A stretch of 64,000 nt of DNA from Kalaharituber pfeilii (GCA_015179045.1 WHUZ01000152.1:1-64000), one strand, 5' to 3'; positions 20,740 to 32,436 are shown, counted from the first letter of the stretch. Made by a program: numbers and translations. Notes: generated by a model from the letters alone, not told the origin.

Positions 20740-21150
20740 AAATAATGTCGCTATATACATGAGAGAATAAAAGATAGTGAAATAAATACGCGCGGTATCT
20801 GAAAGAATAATAGGTGGCGAAATAAATACACCTGGAAAGAATGGGAGATGGTGAAATAAACTCATGCGATATTTGACCTCAATCGGAGACAAGAATAGAC
20901 TGCGAAATAAATACACATAGAAAGAATAATAGTTGTAAATAAATGGACGCGATATGTGACCTAAATTTGAAAAAGTAATAGCTGGGCGAAATGAACACAC
21001 GCGGAAAGAATAATAGGTGGTGAATAAATACGCGCGATACGCGACCTCAATTTGAAAGAATAATAGGTGGGCAAAATAAATACACGTGGAAAGAATAATA
21101 GGTGGTGAGATGAATAGCCGGGTATGTGACCGCAGTCCCTACGCGTGGAT
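20740..21150. repeat. AT-rich tandem array inside the hAT-like element
   Basis: Diverged units of about 35-75 bp contain GAAAGAATAATAGGTGG, GAAATAAATACACGCG and GATATGTGACCTCAATTTGA. Confidence 0.65.
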
Positions 21151-21186
21151 ATTTGTCGGGGTTTAAATACTAAAAAGTATACCTAA

Positions 21187-21670
21187 ATGGTCTGGACCGC
21201 CTGGACCGGCCTGGACCGCCTGGACCGGCCTGGACCGCCTGGACCGGCCTGGACCGCCTGGACCGGCCTGGACCGCCTGGACCGGCCTGGACCGCCTGGA
21301 CCGGCCTGGACCGCCTGGACCGGCCTGGACCGCCTGGACTGGCCTGGACCGCCTGGACCGGCCTGGACCGCCTGGACCGGCCTGGACCGCCTGGACCGGC
21401 CTGGACCGCCTGGACCGGCCTGGACCGCCTGGACCGCCTGGGCCAGCCTGGGCCGGTCTGGACCGCCTGGACCGCCTGGACCGGCCTGGACCGCCTGGAC
21501 CGGTCTGGACCAGCCTGGACCGCCTGGACCGGTCTGGACCAGCCTGGACCGCCTGGACCGGTCTGGACCAGCCTGGACCGCCTGGACCGGTCTGGACCAG
21601 CCTGGACCGCCTGGACCGGTCTGGACCAGCCTGGACCGCCTGGACCGGTCTGGACCAGCCTGGACCGTCT
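21187..21670. repeat. 19-bp and 29-bp CCTGGACCG minisatellite
   Basis: The first part repeats GGACCGCCTGGACCGGCCT (19 bp). From about 21480 the unit becomes 29 bp: CTGGACCGCCTGGACCGG plus TCTGGACCAGC. All long open frames here (about 160-184 codons on both strands) are products of the repeat period and are not genes. Confidence 0.92.
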
Positions 21671-22196
21671 GAAACGGCCTGAATAGCATCAACCAATCAG
21701 TAACTGCATTTTGGCCTTTGATCATCGAGATCAGCATATATCCCTGAAATCATGACAACCAATTAGCAGCCGAAGCACTGCCTTGGCCACATATCTATAG
21801 TTTTAGACCATATAATGTACGTAATAGTTAACTGAATTGAGCAATTTCCATTATGATAGCTAGCAATAGGTGATCTTGCCACTGTGCGTATACATGTAAG
21901 ATGGTCATGATAACCCTTAAATAGTTTTACAGAGTGTAGGTACTATAGGTGCGAAACTGAGAGGATGGAATTGAGAAGATATGGACTGCGAAAAGTGGAA
22001 GGAGAATGTAGTGCACTCTGCTATGGCAGGATGTGTGAGTTAGATTCAGCGGGTGCCTACCTCTACATAGATGATTAGAATGAGAACACAGAACGTAGTT
22101 AAAACAGACAGCAAAGTGAACTGAAATCTCTAGTAAAATAATTCCCTTAGCACACAGGCTCAAACTGGTGATGCTATTGAGTATTTACGTGAGTAT

Positions 22197-22224
22197 TTTT
22201 TTTTTTTTTTATATCATTAATCGC
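22197..22224 (-). mobile_element. 28-bp micro-insertion: the shortest family A tail
   Basis: The minus-strand insert is only GCGATTAATGATAT plus poly(A), between perfect 13-bp repeats TTTACGTGAGTAT at 22184-22196 and 22225-22237. It lies inside the hAT-like element. Confidence 0.88.
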
Positions 22225-22235
22225 TTTACGTGAGT

Positions 22236-22310
22236 ATGGCCTGAACCGGCCTGAATGGCCTGAACCGGCCTGAATGGCCTGAACCGGCCTGAATGGCCTG
22301 AATCGGCCTG
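22236..22310. repeat. 19-bp GGCCTGAACC minisatellite
   Basis: About four units of GCCTGAACCGGCCTGAATG next to the right subterminal GGCC-rich region of the hAT-like element. Confidence 0.8.
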
Positions 22311-23040
22311 CATGTTTCAGGCCGGTCCAGGCCGGTCCAGGCCGGCCCAGGCCATCAGAAGCTCCGCCGGGACCGCCCCAGGCGGTTTCAGGCCTGCCAA
22401 GCCAGGCCGCCGATCAGACCAGGCCAGGCGGCCTGATCGGCGGCCTGGCCGGTTGGGAACACTGGTTGTTATAGGTTCACCGTAACCGTAGGGTGGACCG
22501 AGTAGCCTTTATATAGTACTTATACAAGTTTCTGCACACAACATGTCCGAAGATGAACATGTGAGTTAGTATTTATCAGAGTAGGTCTAAAAGACTCCTA
22601 ATTCCATCTCCGGCAGCCTTAGTCCTTCTTGTGGCTTACTCGGAGCAGTTGTTATGAGTTGACTGTAACCGTAGGGTGGACAGCCTTTATACAAGTTTCT
22701 GCTGCGAAAGAGCACAACATGTCCAGAGATGAACATATGAGTTGGTACTTATCAGAGTAGGTCTAAAAGATTCCTAATTCCATCTCCGGTAACCTTAGTC
22801 CTTCTTTTGACTTACTTGGAGCAGTTGTTATAGGTTCACCGTAACCGTAGGGTGGACCGAGTAGCCTTTATATAGTACTTATACAAGTTTCTGCACACAA
22901 CATGTCCGGAGATGAACATGTGAGTTAGTATTTATCAGAGTAGGTCTAAAAGACTCCTAATTCCATCTCCGGTAACCTTAGTCCTTCTTGTGGCTTATTC
23001 GGAGCAGTTGTTATGAGTTCACCGTAACCGTAGAGTGCCA

Positions 23041-23396
23041 GTGGACGGTTGGTAGATGCACACGTGTATCCGAAATGCGCATATGCAATGCAGGCAATAT
23101 GTGAGCCGAGTGGTAACAGCATCGCAGTCGCATAAATATGCTATAAATTCAGCTGATGATGCCTCATTGCTTGCCATAGAGAGAGAGGCCTGCTATGAGG
23201 GCTATGGCGTTGGTACCTGCGTTGTGAGTGTCAGGGGGTCTTTGGGTACACGGGAACTTTAGAGGGTCAGGTCTATATATTGTTGGCAGAGAAAGCCTTG
23301 CCAAGCAGGCGGTTAATTCCAAGCGAGAGGGAGTGTCGTAAAAAGCGAGTGATGAACTGATCGGTACATGGGGCTACAGATGGACCGGATCTATAG
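23041..23396. other. No recognisable gene
   Basis: It begins with the last eroded satellite unit. A 68-codon frame at 23056-23262 has no family signature. Confidence 0.4.
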
Positions 23397-23406
23397 TGTA
23401 ATCGAG

Positions 23407-23815
23407 GGGTTTTTTTTTTTTTTTATCATTGATCGCGTGCCGCCCTACGGGCTATGGTGATTTAAGTTACATATGGAATATTGGAAGAGAAACAAAGGAT
23501 ATAACAGGAATGAAATGAAAAGGAAAGTAAATGGTGTCGCAGTTTTCAGTGTTTGAGAATCTCTTATTGTTCCATCCACCCCATTAGTGCCAGGAGCGGG
23601 CCCCTTTCCCCTTCCCTTCCGTCCGGGGGTTTTAGTAGGCGTCCCTCCCCCGGCCGCTTTCTCTTCCATACCCGGCATTCACTCAGGGCGTGTGTCGTGG
23701 TCTCTTTCTCTCCGTACCATCGGCACTCTGGTCCGTCTGCCTTGCCTATCCTATACCTCCAAGCCCGTAGACCCTTGCCGCCTATCAGTCCGGCGAGTAT
23801 GCTCACGCTGTGGCA
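23407..23815 (-). mobile_element. 5'-truncated LINE fragment, tail family A
   Basis: The minus-strand ORF2 C-terminus is open (ILAGLIGGKGLRAWRYRIGK, then CRWYGEKETTTHALSEC, ending ALMGWMEQ). The second zinc Cys is changed to Tyr. 3'UTR, tail and poly(A) follow. The 10-bp duplication TGTAATCGAG is at 23397-23406 and 23816-23825. Confidence 0.82.
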
Positions 23816-23825
23816 TGTAATCGAG

Positions 23826-25141
23826 AGAGGAAAGCTGCTGAGCTGGGCGGCTGATTCCAAAGCGAGAGGCGCTGCCTCTTAAATTCTAGCAGAGCTTTAT
23901 CCTTATGTGTGGGTTGATCCAGATCTGTCCTCCCCAAATTGGATAATTATAACCACACCTGACAATTCTTGGTGTGTTAGAATCAGGTCCGGACTAGGTT
24001 TCTACATGTATCTAGAGACTTGTACTTAATTTACAGTTGACTAAATAGATCCCTGCATTTTAGGAAGTTATTGGGTAGTTACCGGAAGTGTGCAAGATCC
24101 TAGGTGCCCGAACGGGACATAACGGGGGAGCATTATCATCATGCAATGAATTTTCAACAACAGGAGACGCGGGTGGCTAAAGGAAACATTACAAGTTTTA
24201 ATTATAGATGTTATCGGGTAGTGGTATATCGGTTTAATGGCTGCCAGGATCTGCTGCACGTGGAAGGGAAGAACATGCTCATTCCTTGCAGACACATACA
24301 TCGAGATATAAGAACACTTGATTGAACAAGCGAAATGATTTTGGTAGGAAGTACCTGGTACAGAAAAAAAGCCTACGGTATCTAAGTAAATACCCATTTG
24401 TATGTACCTGCTCATCTCACAGTTGAAATACAGATACCTCCCGCATTCGCATTCGTTGGCATGACGACACACACCACATAGTATCTCTTTCTACATTGTC
24501 GAATTGCTGTATTTATCGCTATGTACCACCTTGTGAGTTGGTCCTGGGTTTGTCTAAACTTTACAACAGGCATGTTATATTAATAGGCAGGTTTTGTACC
24601 AATAGAAGTACATCATGCCAAGTAAAAAAGAATTCTCTACATTAGGGTGTCTAAGCTTAATAAGCTTGAAAGTCCCGTTGTCCGCAAAGCTTACTAAGTA
24701 GCCACTCCATTTAGTTATTACTCGGCAAGCGATTCAAGAACGCAAACAGTCATTGACCATGGGTTTTTACCAGTGCAAGCTTATGAGTAACGATGTGCGC
24801 ACTAGTTCAGCTGAGACTAGGTAATCCAGATTTGATATGCAGCATGAGAACTGTACGTGGATCATCGTGACTCCGGCACCTTAAGTATCAGACTAGCCGT
24901 ATCTAGTCTGGTTCCGCTTCTTTGGGAACTCTTTCGTTCACAAGTGCTGGTACTGTCACCGCCGAAGATACAACCAATACAACATGTAACGTAAGTCGCT
25001 CGCACTGAGTTTTAAAACTTTATTTTCCTCAGAAGCAAATTAACTAGATGTATAAGTTGTGAAATTCATCACCTTGGAGAATAGGCAAACTCGAGCAAAG
25101 AGGTACGCATGCCTTTTTTTCCTGCATATTTCAATGCCAGA
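23826..25141. other. No recognisable gene
   Basis: A 134-codon minus frame (24068-24472) and an antisense frame of 73 codons have no family signature and no clear splice context. Confidence 0.4.
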
Positions 25142-25146
25142 ATTAC

Positions 25147-25403
25147 TGTTGAAGATTATGCAACACACAAGAACCGAGATTATGAACCGAGATTATGGTA
25201 TAAGGTTATTTCATGAGATGAGGAATCTACGTTGTGGATACGTGTTGTGATAATGAGCAACCTTAATACTTGCACAATTTGCTAGCAGCTCATGTCTATA
25301 AATAGGTGGATGTTAGAAGCACATATCGCACATCTAATACACAAGTTATAAGAGTGAACAATACTATACGAAGTCTACTACATAATTCTAGATATTTTCT
25401 TCA
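25147..25403 (+). repeat. Outer 5' LTR (257 bp)
   Basis: TGTTGAAGATTATG .. GATATTTTCTTCA. It contains TATAAATAGG (25298 on) as a likely promoter element and a two-copy GAACCGAGATTAT direct repeat. Its closest partner is 39932-40188. Confidence 0.9.
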
Positions 25404-25417
25404 GGTTATGAGCCCGG
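25404..25417 (+). other. Primer-binding site for an initiator-tRNA-Met fragment
   Basis: GGTTATGAGCCCGG directly follows the LTR. It is complementary to the anticodon stem-loop of initiator tRNA-Met (GGGCUCAUAACC), not to a tRNA 3' end. Drosophila copia is known to be primed by such a half-tRNA. The site is repeated after the 29065 LTR (29335-29348) and, inverted, before the 33942 LTR. Confidence 0.75.
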
Positions 25418-25524
25418 AGTGCTAAAGCATCTACCGCACTAAAGTCGCACTTCATCAATTTCTCGCCTTTTCACCTTACACTACAACCTCACACCTCAAA
25501 TTTTCTACACATTATCTACTCGAC

Positions 25525-28500
25525 ATGACCTCCTCAATCGCAACACCTGCACCGACCACTGAGATTTACACCAACAAGCATAGATCAGTTCCAAAGCTCA
25601 CAAGCAATAACTATCATGCCTGGAGTGAAGGAGTTAGGTATCTTATTGATGCTGATCTTGCGTGGGATATAGTTATGGGTACAGAGAAAGCTCCAGAAGC
25701 ACTTATTATTGCACCACAAGAACCTGGCCCCAGCAGGCAAACACGCACTAGCGGCTCATCGGTGCCTGAAACTCAAGCTCAAGATAAAGCTCATACTGAA
25801 GCACAAGCTCAGTATAACAAAAAACTTAAGAACTTTCACTTGCGCAGGAATAGAGCAACAGCCACACTATATGGATCGATTTCAGCATCAATACAAGCAT
25901 ATGTTACTGGTCTACATGATCCTGTATTAATATGGTCAACTCTCAAATCAGAACTTAATACTGAAGAAAGCCGTGCTGGTCCAACGCAACTACTTCGAGA
26001 ATTCCATCGCCAACGTCTCGATGAGGGAAAAGACCTCAATTCCTACATTTCTCATCTATTAACTTACCAACAACGCCTTGCTCACACTTCTCAACAAATT
26101 GATGAGAGTAGTCTTATCTCTCACATCCTCACCTCCTTACCTACATCATATGAGACAATTGTCAACATCATTTGCAACCAGCCAGCAGAAATACAAACTT
26201 GATCCTACGTACTAAGCTCACTCCGCAGTCATGAGAAGAGCTTATTACAAAATAATACATCCAACGCCATGACTTCAAATAGCCACCATGAAGGAGGACG
26301 TGGAAGAGGCAGCAGATTCAGAGGAAGAAGGTCAAACCATGGGCGTGGACGTGGTGGTAAAAGAAATGAATACATACCGAAAACGATTACATGTTGGCAT
26401 TGTACCAAAGAAGAACATAAAGAGGAGGATTGTAGACTTAAGAAAAGAGCGGAGGAATTGAGATTTCAAAATCAAAAGCATCAGAAAACAGAAAAGACTG
26501 ATGAAGATTCAACCATCTCCGAATTTTTGGATGTGCAGCCTATGTACACTTACCAAAGCGTGTCGGTATGATACTGAAAGAGGACGAGGATGAAAGATTC
26601 AGGCTGCTGACCGCTCTCCCCGCAACACCTCCTAAAGACCGCGGGCATCATGTACTTAAGACCATATTTGCTTTGATTTTGTTTTAGTTAAATTAAACCC
26701 TCGCCATAGCCCATAGGGCGGCATGCGAGTAATGAAATAAAAAAAAAAAAAAAAAAAAAAAAAAACTTACCAAAGCAAAAACGTGGAAAACTACAATCCA
26801 AGTCCCAATGCTGCATTTTTATTGGATATGTGAATGATACTTCCAAGGTATGGCGAGTATGGGATCCGGTAAGTAATAGGGTAGTCAATGCAGCTAATGT
26901 CATTTTTGACGAATCAATGCAATTACCTTCAAAACCAGATATTATGGATGGCATTCTCGAAGATATCACACAGTTAGATACAACTACAACTGCTTCAAGT
27001 ACAGAGAATGCGAATGAGAAGGCTGCAGAGCTTGAGGCTGAAAAAGCTATATAGCCAGAGCCTAATGACGGGCTAAATAATTCCAAGATCACTGAGATAG
27101 TTGATGAACCCACAGACAAAGCTTCTGCAAGCCAGGTAGCCATGCACCGCACAATACATATGTCCACTGATCATACTGCTCATGATAGTGAAGAGATCTC
27201 TATGTGCTGCCACGCAATAGAATCTGGAACCCTACAAGTCACACCTGACAAGAAAAGACTTGACGCTCTAAATGGCTTGGTGAATGCTCTAAGGAGATTC
27301 GACCTACATCCAAAAGCTCTCCATACTAACGCAACAGCAAGAAATGCAGGTAGTGAGCCGACTAGCTACCGGCAAGCCCTACAGAGTCCTGACTGTGTGC
27401 TATGGGAAGAAGCAATGGCTGAAGAATATAATTCTCTAATCGCAAATAATACATGGGAGCTTGTACAAGCCCCGCCATCGAGCAAGGGTGTGATCGGTTG
27501 CAAATGGGTATACAAGAAGAAGCTGAATGCTGATGGCAGCACTCGTTTCAAGGCTCGCCTTGTCATCAAAGGCTATGAGCAGGTGGAAGGTGTTGACTAT
27601 GATGAAACCTTCGCACCAGTAGCTAAATTTGCTACACTAAGAATTCTTTTTGCTATGGCAGCTGAGCAGGACTGGGATATTGACCAGTGGGATGTAGTAA
27701 CTGCATTCCTAAACCCAAGTCTAGACGAAGAGGTATATATGGCACAACCCGAAGGGTTTGCTTGTGGAAGTGGTGTTTGCAAACTCAAAAAGGCTCTATA
27801 TGGTCTAAAGCAGGCTTCCAGAGCATGGTACTCAGATATTGATGCATATCTTACATCCATTTGCTTCATACGCTCTTCCGAAGATACTAATCTATATATT
27901 ATGGCTGACGAAAAGGTCCCTCTCTTGCTATGAGTTGATGATATCCTTATATTTGCTCCCAGGGAGAGTATAGCAAGTTCACGTGTCAAAGATCAACTCC
28001 AAAAGAAATACAAGATGACGCATCTTGGGCCAGCATGTATGTTCATTGGCATCGAGATTACTCGAGATCATGCCAAACGTACTATATATCTTCATCAAAG
28101 CAGATACACCACCTCTATACTTGAGCATTTTGGTATGCAAAACAGCAAAGGATTATCGACACCTATGGAGGCCAATGTTCGTCTATCTAGCACCATAAAT
28201 TCTACACCTTTAAGCTCTGAGGATACTCGTACCTATCAGTCAATAGTTGGGAAGTTAATGTATGCTATGCTGGGAACACGACCTGATCTTGCCAATGCAG
28301 TATCAACTCTTGGACAATTCAATGCATCCCCCTCTACTCTTCACATGGCTGTAGCAAAACGTACTCTACGATACCTACAGTACACCAAGCACTATGGCCT
28401 ACTCTTTAATGGTCATAAACATAAAGAGCTTACTGGTCATGTCTACAGGCAACCAATAGGCAATTTCATGGAAGTCTCGAAAGCAACCTACAGTTGCACT

Positions 28501-28855
28501 TTCTACGACTGAAGCTGAATACATGGCCATTACAGAGGCCTGTAAAGAAGCGATATGGTTACGACAACTATACAATGAACTCCAAGATAAAACAGAAAGT
28601 CAATCTCAGGTTATAAGAGTAGACAATCAGGGTGCTATGAAGCTTGCAAAGAATCCTAAGTTCCATGACGGCACAAACCATATAGCCATTCGACATCACT
28701 TTATCCGAGAAGCTATTGAACAAGGAACCATCATTTTGGACTACATTGCAACAGCTGACAATACAGCTGATGTGTTGACAAAAGGACTGCCACGTGAACA
28801 ACATGAGAAGCATACAAAGGATATGGGATTAATAGTGCTATCCGGTACAGCATGA
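25525..28855 (+). pseudogene. Copia segment 1: gag to RNase H, deleted and interrupted
   Basis: gag starts at the ATG at 25525 (Copia-type LTSNNYHAWSEGVRYLIDAD; later SALKSELNTEE-like core) and hits a TGA at 26200-26202 where the inverted copy has CGA. A CCHC knuckle (CWHCTKEEHKEEDC) follows. Near 26513 the sequence jumps to the integrase C-terminus (about 1.5 kb deleted). A family A retroposon interrupts at 26560-26764. RT follows (WELVQAPPSSKGVIGCKWVY; FAPVAKFATLRILFAMAAEQ; YMAQPEGF) up to a TGA at 27931-27933 in the W of the WVDD box. RNase H has a deletion near 28460 that removes the SDWAG catalytic region; the end reads [14 protein letters not shown]. Confidence 0.88.
26560..26764 (+). 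mobile_element. Retroposon 3' end (ORF1-type 3'UTR), tail family A
   Basis: About 205 bp: a 3'UTR with ACCGCTCTCCCCGCAACACC, as in the 37491 element, then CTCGCCATAGCCCATAGGGC .. GAGTAATGAAAT and poly(A). The perfect 12-bp duplication ACTTACCAAAGC is at 26548-26559 and 26765-26776, inside copia integrase. Confidence 0.88.
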
Positions 28856-29064
28856 TATTTTTTTTTTATGGCATTTAGGGCAGCACTCTTTCTCTCCCAT
28901 GATATGCATTTTTTCCTACGGGTTTTTTGCAATGGTGGATGCAGCAGGCATCGAGAGTTTTAATGAGACTGCAGGGCTGTATATAATATCTCGTTTGAGT
29001 GGGAGTTATTTATTTTTGATTGAAAGCATCTGTTTGAATGTGCGAGTATACGGTTGAGTGGGAG

Positions 29065-29334
29065 TGTTGAAGATTATGCGACACACAAGAACCGAGACTA
29101 TGAACCAAGATTATGAACCGAGATTATGGTATAAGGTTATTCCATGAGATGAGGAATTTACGTTGTGGATACGTGTTGTGATAATGAGCAACCTTAATAC
29201 TCGCACAATTTGCTAGCAGCTCATGTCTATAAATAGGTGGATGTTAGGAGCACATATTGCACATCTAATACACAAGTCATAAGAGTGAACAATACTATAC
29301 GAAGTCTCCTACATAATTCAAGATATTTTCTTCA
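29065..29334 (+). repeat. Internal LTR 2 (270 bp)
   Basis: TGTTGAAGATTATGCG .. GATATTTTCTTCA. It differs from the outer LTRs by a third copy of the ~13-bp GAACCGAGATTAT unit. It follows a GGTTGAGTGGGAG polypurine tract and is shared by segments 1 and 2. Confidence 0.9.
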
Positions 29335-29348
29335 GGTTATGAGCCCGG

Positions 29349-32227
29349 TTGCACAAATACTCAAAGCTCTGGCCAACGGAATTGCAACAGGAATATCAAT
29401 ACCTGTTGCCAATACCTCTCGTGACCTAGCATCTCTAGAACCTAAATGCGCCCCCTGTCTGCAAGGCAAGCAACATGTTACCATCAACCGAATCCCATCA
29501 ACACGCACTACAGAAGCTCTTACCCTAATACACTCAGATTCTGCTGGTCCTTTTCCTCCATCCCTTGCTGGATCTCGTTATTTTATCATATATATCGATG
29601 ACCACACTCACAAGTGCTGGCTATACACACTCAAATCAAAAACCGCCTCCGAAATATGTGATATATTTCAACAATTCAAGGCCATGGTTGAAAACCAGCT
29701 TCAAAGGAAAATTAAGAGATTTAGATGTGACAATGGGACTGGTGAGTATGACAATAGAATATTCAAGAACATCTTACAAAAGAGTGGCATTATATTCGAA
29801 CCTTCTGCTCCATACACTCAACATCAAAATGGTGTCAGTGAACGCAAAATTCGAACAATTGAGGAAATGGTTCGATCAATGCTATATGAGGCAAATCTGG
29901 AACAGAAATTCTGGGCTGAAGCAGCTGCCACTGCAGTTTACATTCAAAATCGATGCCTTACAAGGCCGCTGGATAATATAACACCTTTTGAAGCCTGGTG
30001 TGGTCAAAAACCAGATCTCAACCATCTCCGAATTTTTGGATGTGCAGCCTATGTACACTTACCAAAGCAAAAACGTGGAAAACTACAATCCAAGTCCCAA
30101 CGCTGCATTTTTATTGGATATGTCAATGATACTTCCAAGTTATGGCGAGTATGGGATCCGGTAAGTAATAGGGTAGTCAATGCAGCTAATGTCATTTTCG
30201 ACGAATCAATGCAATTACCTTCAAAACCAGATATTATGGATGATATTCTCGAAGATATCACACAGTTAGATACAACTACAACTGCTTCAAGTACAGAGAA
30301 TGCGAATGAGAAGGCTGCAGAGCCTGAGGCTGAAAAAGCTATGCATCCAGAGCCTGATGACGGGCTAAATAATTCCAAGATCACTGAGATACTTGATGAA
30401 CCCACAGACAAAGCTTCTGCAAGCCAGGTAGCCATGCACCGCACAATATATATGTCCACTGATCATACTGCTCATGATAGTGAAGAGATCTCTATGTGCT
30501 GTCACGCAATAGAATCTGGAATCCTACAAGTCACTCCTGACGAGAAAAGACTTGACGCTCTAAATGGCTTAGTGAATGCTCTAAGGAGATTCGACCTACA
30601 TCCAAAAGCTCTCCATATCAACGCAACAGCAAGAAATGCAGGTAGTGAGCCGACTATCTACCGGCAAGCCCTACAGAGTCCTGACTGAGTGCTATGGGAA
30701 GAAGCAATGGCTGAAGACTATAATTCTCTAATAGCAAATAATACATGGGAGCTTGTACAAGTCCCGCCATCGAGCAAGGGTGTGATCGGTTGCAAATGGG
30801 TATACAAGAAGAAGCTGAATGCTGATGGCAGCACTCGTTTCAAGGCTCGCCTTGTCATCAAAGGATATGAGCAGGTGGAAGATGTTGACTATGATGTAAC
30901 CTTCGCACCAGTAGCTAAATTTGCTACATTAAGAATTCTTTTTGCTATGGCAGCTGAGCAGGACTGGGATATTGACCAGTGGGATGTAGTAACTGCATTC
31001 CTAAACCCAAGTCTAGACGAAGAGGTATATATGGCACAACCCGAAGGGTTTGCTTGTGGAAGTGGTGTTTGCAAACTCAAAAAGGCTCTATATGGTCTAA
31101 AGCAGGCTTCCAGAGCATGGTACTCAGATATTGATGCATATCTTACATCCATTTGCTTCACACGCTCTTCCGAAGATGCTAATCTATATATTATGGCTGA
31201 TGAAAAGGTCTTTCTCTTGCTATGGGTTGATGATATCCTTATATTTGCTCCCAGGGAGAGTATAGCAAGTTCACGTGTCAAAGATCAACTCCAAAAGAAA
31301 TACAAGATGACGCATCTTGGGCCAGCATGTATGTTCATTGGCATCGAGATTACTCGAGATCGTGCCGAACGTTTAATACATCTTCATCAAAGCAGATACA
31401 CCACCTCTATACTTGAGCATTTTGGTATGCAAAACAGCAAAGGATTATCGACACCCATGGAGGCCAATGTTCGTCTATCTAGCACCATAAATTCTACACC
31501 TTTAAGCTCTGAGGATACTCGTACCTATCAGTGAATAGTTGGGAAGTTAATGTATGCTATGCTGGGAACGCGACCTGATCTTGCCTATGTAGTATCTACT
31601 CTTGGACAATTCAATACATCCCCCTCTACTCTTCACATGGCTGCAGCAAAATGTACTCTACGATACCTACAGTATACCAAGCACTATGGCCTACTCTTTA
31701 ATGGTCATAAACATAAAGAGCTTACTGGTCATGCTTACAGGCAACCAATAGGGTACAGTAATTCAGACTGGGCTGGAAATCTTAACACCCGACGGTCTAC
31801 ATCCGGGTATGTGTTTATTTTAATGGGCGCAGCAATTTCGTAGAAGTCTCGAAAGCAACCTACAGTTGCACTTTCTACGACTGAAGCTGAATACATGGCC
31901 ATTACAGAGGCCTGTAAAGAGGCGATTTGGTTACGACGACTATACAATGAACTCCAAGGTGAAACAGAAAGTCAATCTCAGGTTATAAGAGTAGACAATC
32001 AGGGTGCTATGAAGCTTGCAAAGAATCCTAAGTTCCATGACCGCACAAAGCATATAGCCATTCGACATCACTTTATCCGAGAAGCTATTGAACAAGGAAC
32101 CATCATTTTGGACTACATTGCAACAGCTGACAATACAGCTGATGTGTTGACAAAAGGACTGCCACGTGAACAACATGAGAAGCATACAAAGGATATGGGA
32201 TTAATAGTGCTATTCGGTACAGCATGA
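29349..32227 (+). pseudogene. Copia segment 2: integrase, RT and RNase H
   Basis: After the primer site the sequence jumps (TTGCACAAA, then TACTCAAAGCTCTGG) into the pre-integrase region; gag and protease are missing. Integrase is nearly whole from the CAPC zinc cysteines: IHSDSAGPF (D), FRCDNGTGEYDN (D) and HQNGVSERKIRTIEE (E). TGA at 30686-30688 separates integrase from RT. RT has WVDD (LLLWVDDILIFA) and ends at a TGA at 31532-31534. RNase H keeps [18 protein letters not shown] but has a TAG near 31841 (TGG in other copies). Confidence 0.88.
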
Positions 32228-32436
32228 TATTTTTTTTTTATGGCATTTAGGGCAGCACTCTTTCTCTCCCATGATATGCATTTTTTCCTACGGGTTTTTT
32301 GCCATGGTAGATGCAGCAGGCATCGAGAGTTTTAATGAGACTGCAGGGCTGTATATAATATCTCGTTTGAGTGGGAGTTATTTATTTTTGATTGAAAGCA
32401 TCTGTTTGAATGTGCGAGTATATGGTTGAGTAGGAG

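Larger units (their letters stand above)
20541..22464. mobile_element. hAT-like non-autonomous element filled with minisatellites
   Basis: Ends CAGTGTTCCCAACGGGCCGG and CCGGTTGGGAACACTG are inverted. The right flank is GTTGTTAT (22465-22472); the left flank GTTGTTAATAAT appears to be a decayed duplicate, judged against neighbouring satellite units. CAGTG termini and a probable 8-bp duplication fit the hAT superfamily. Inside are GGCC-rich subterminal arrays, an AT-rich tandem array (20740-21150), a GC-rich minisatellite (21187-21670), a unique ~500-bp stretch and a third array (22236-22310). No transposase is present. Confidence 0.7.
19985..23040. repeat. ~185-bp tandem satellite, at least five units, split by two elements
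   Basis: Each unit runs ACATGTCCGGAGATGAA .. GAGTAGGTCTAAAAGATTCC .. CCATCTCCGGTAACCTTAGT .. GTGGCTTACTCGGAGCAGTT .. CACCGTAACCGTAGGGTGGA .. AAGTTTCTGC. Unit starts near 22530, 22719 and 22901 are 189 and 182 bp apart. Units near 19999 and 20413 are separated by a repeat S insertion. The array is also split by the hAT-like element at 20541-22464. No coding potential is seen. Confidence 0.8.

Noticed and set aside
21163..21737. Long open frames on both strands (161-184 codons)
   Set aside because: Products of the 19/29-bp minisatellite; repetitive Pro-Ala-Trp-Thr or Ser-Arg-Pro-Val translation.
24068..24472. 134-codon minus-strand frame
   Set aside because: No family signature, and an overlapping sense frame is equally plausible; could be chance.
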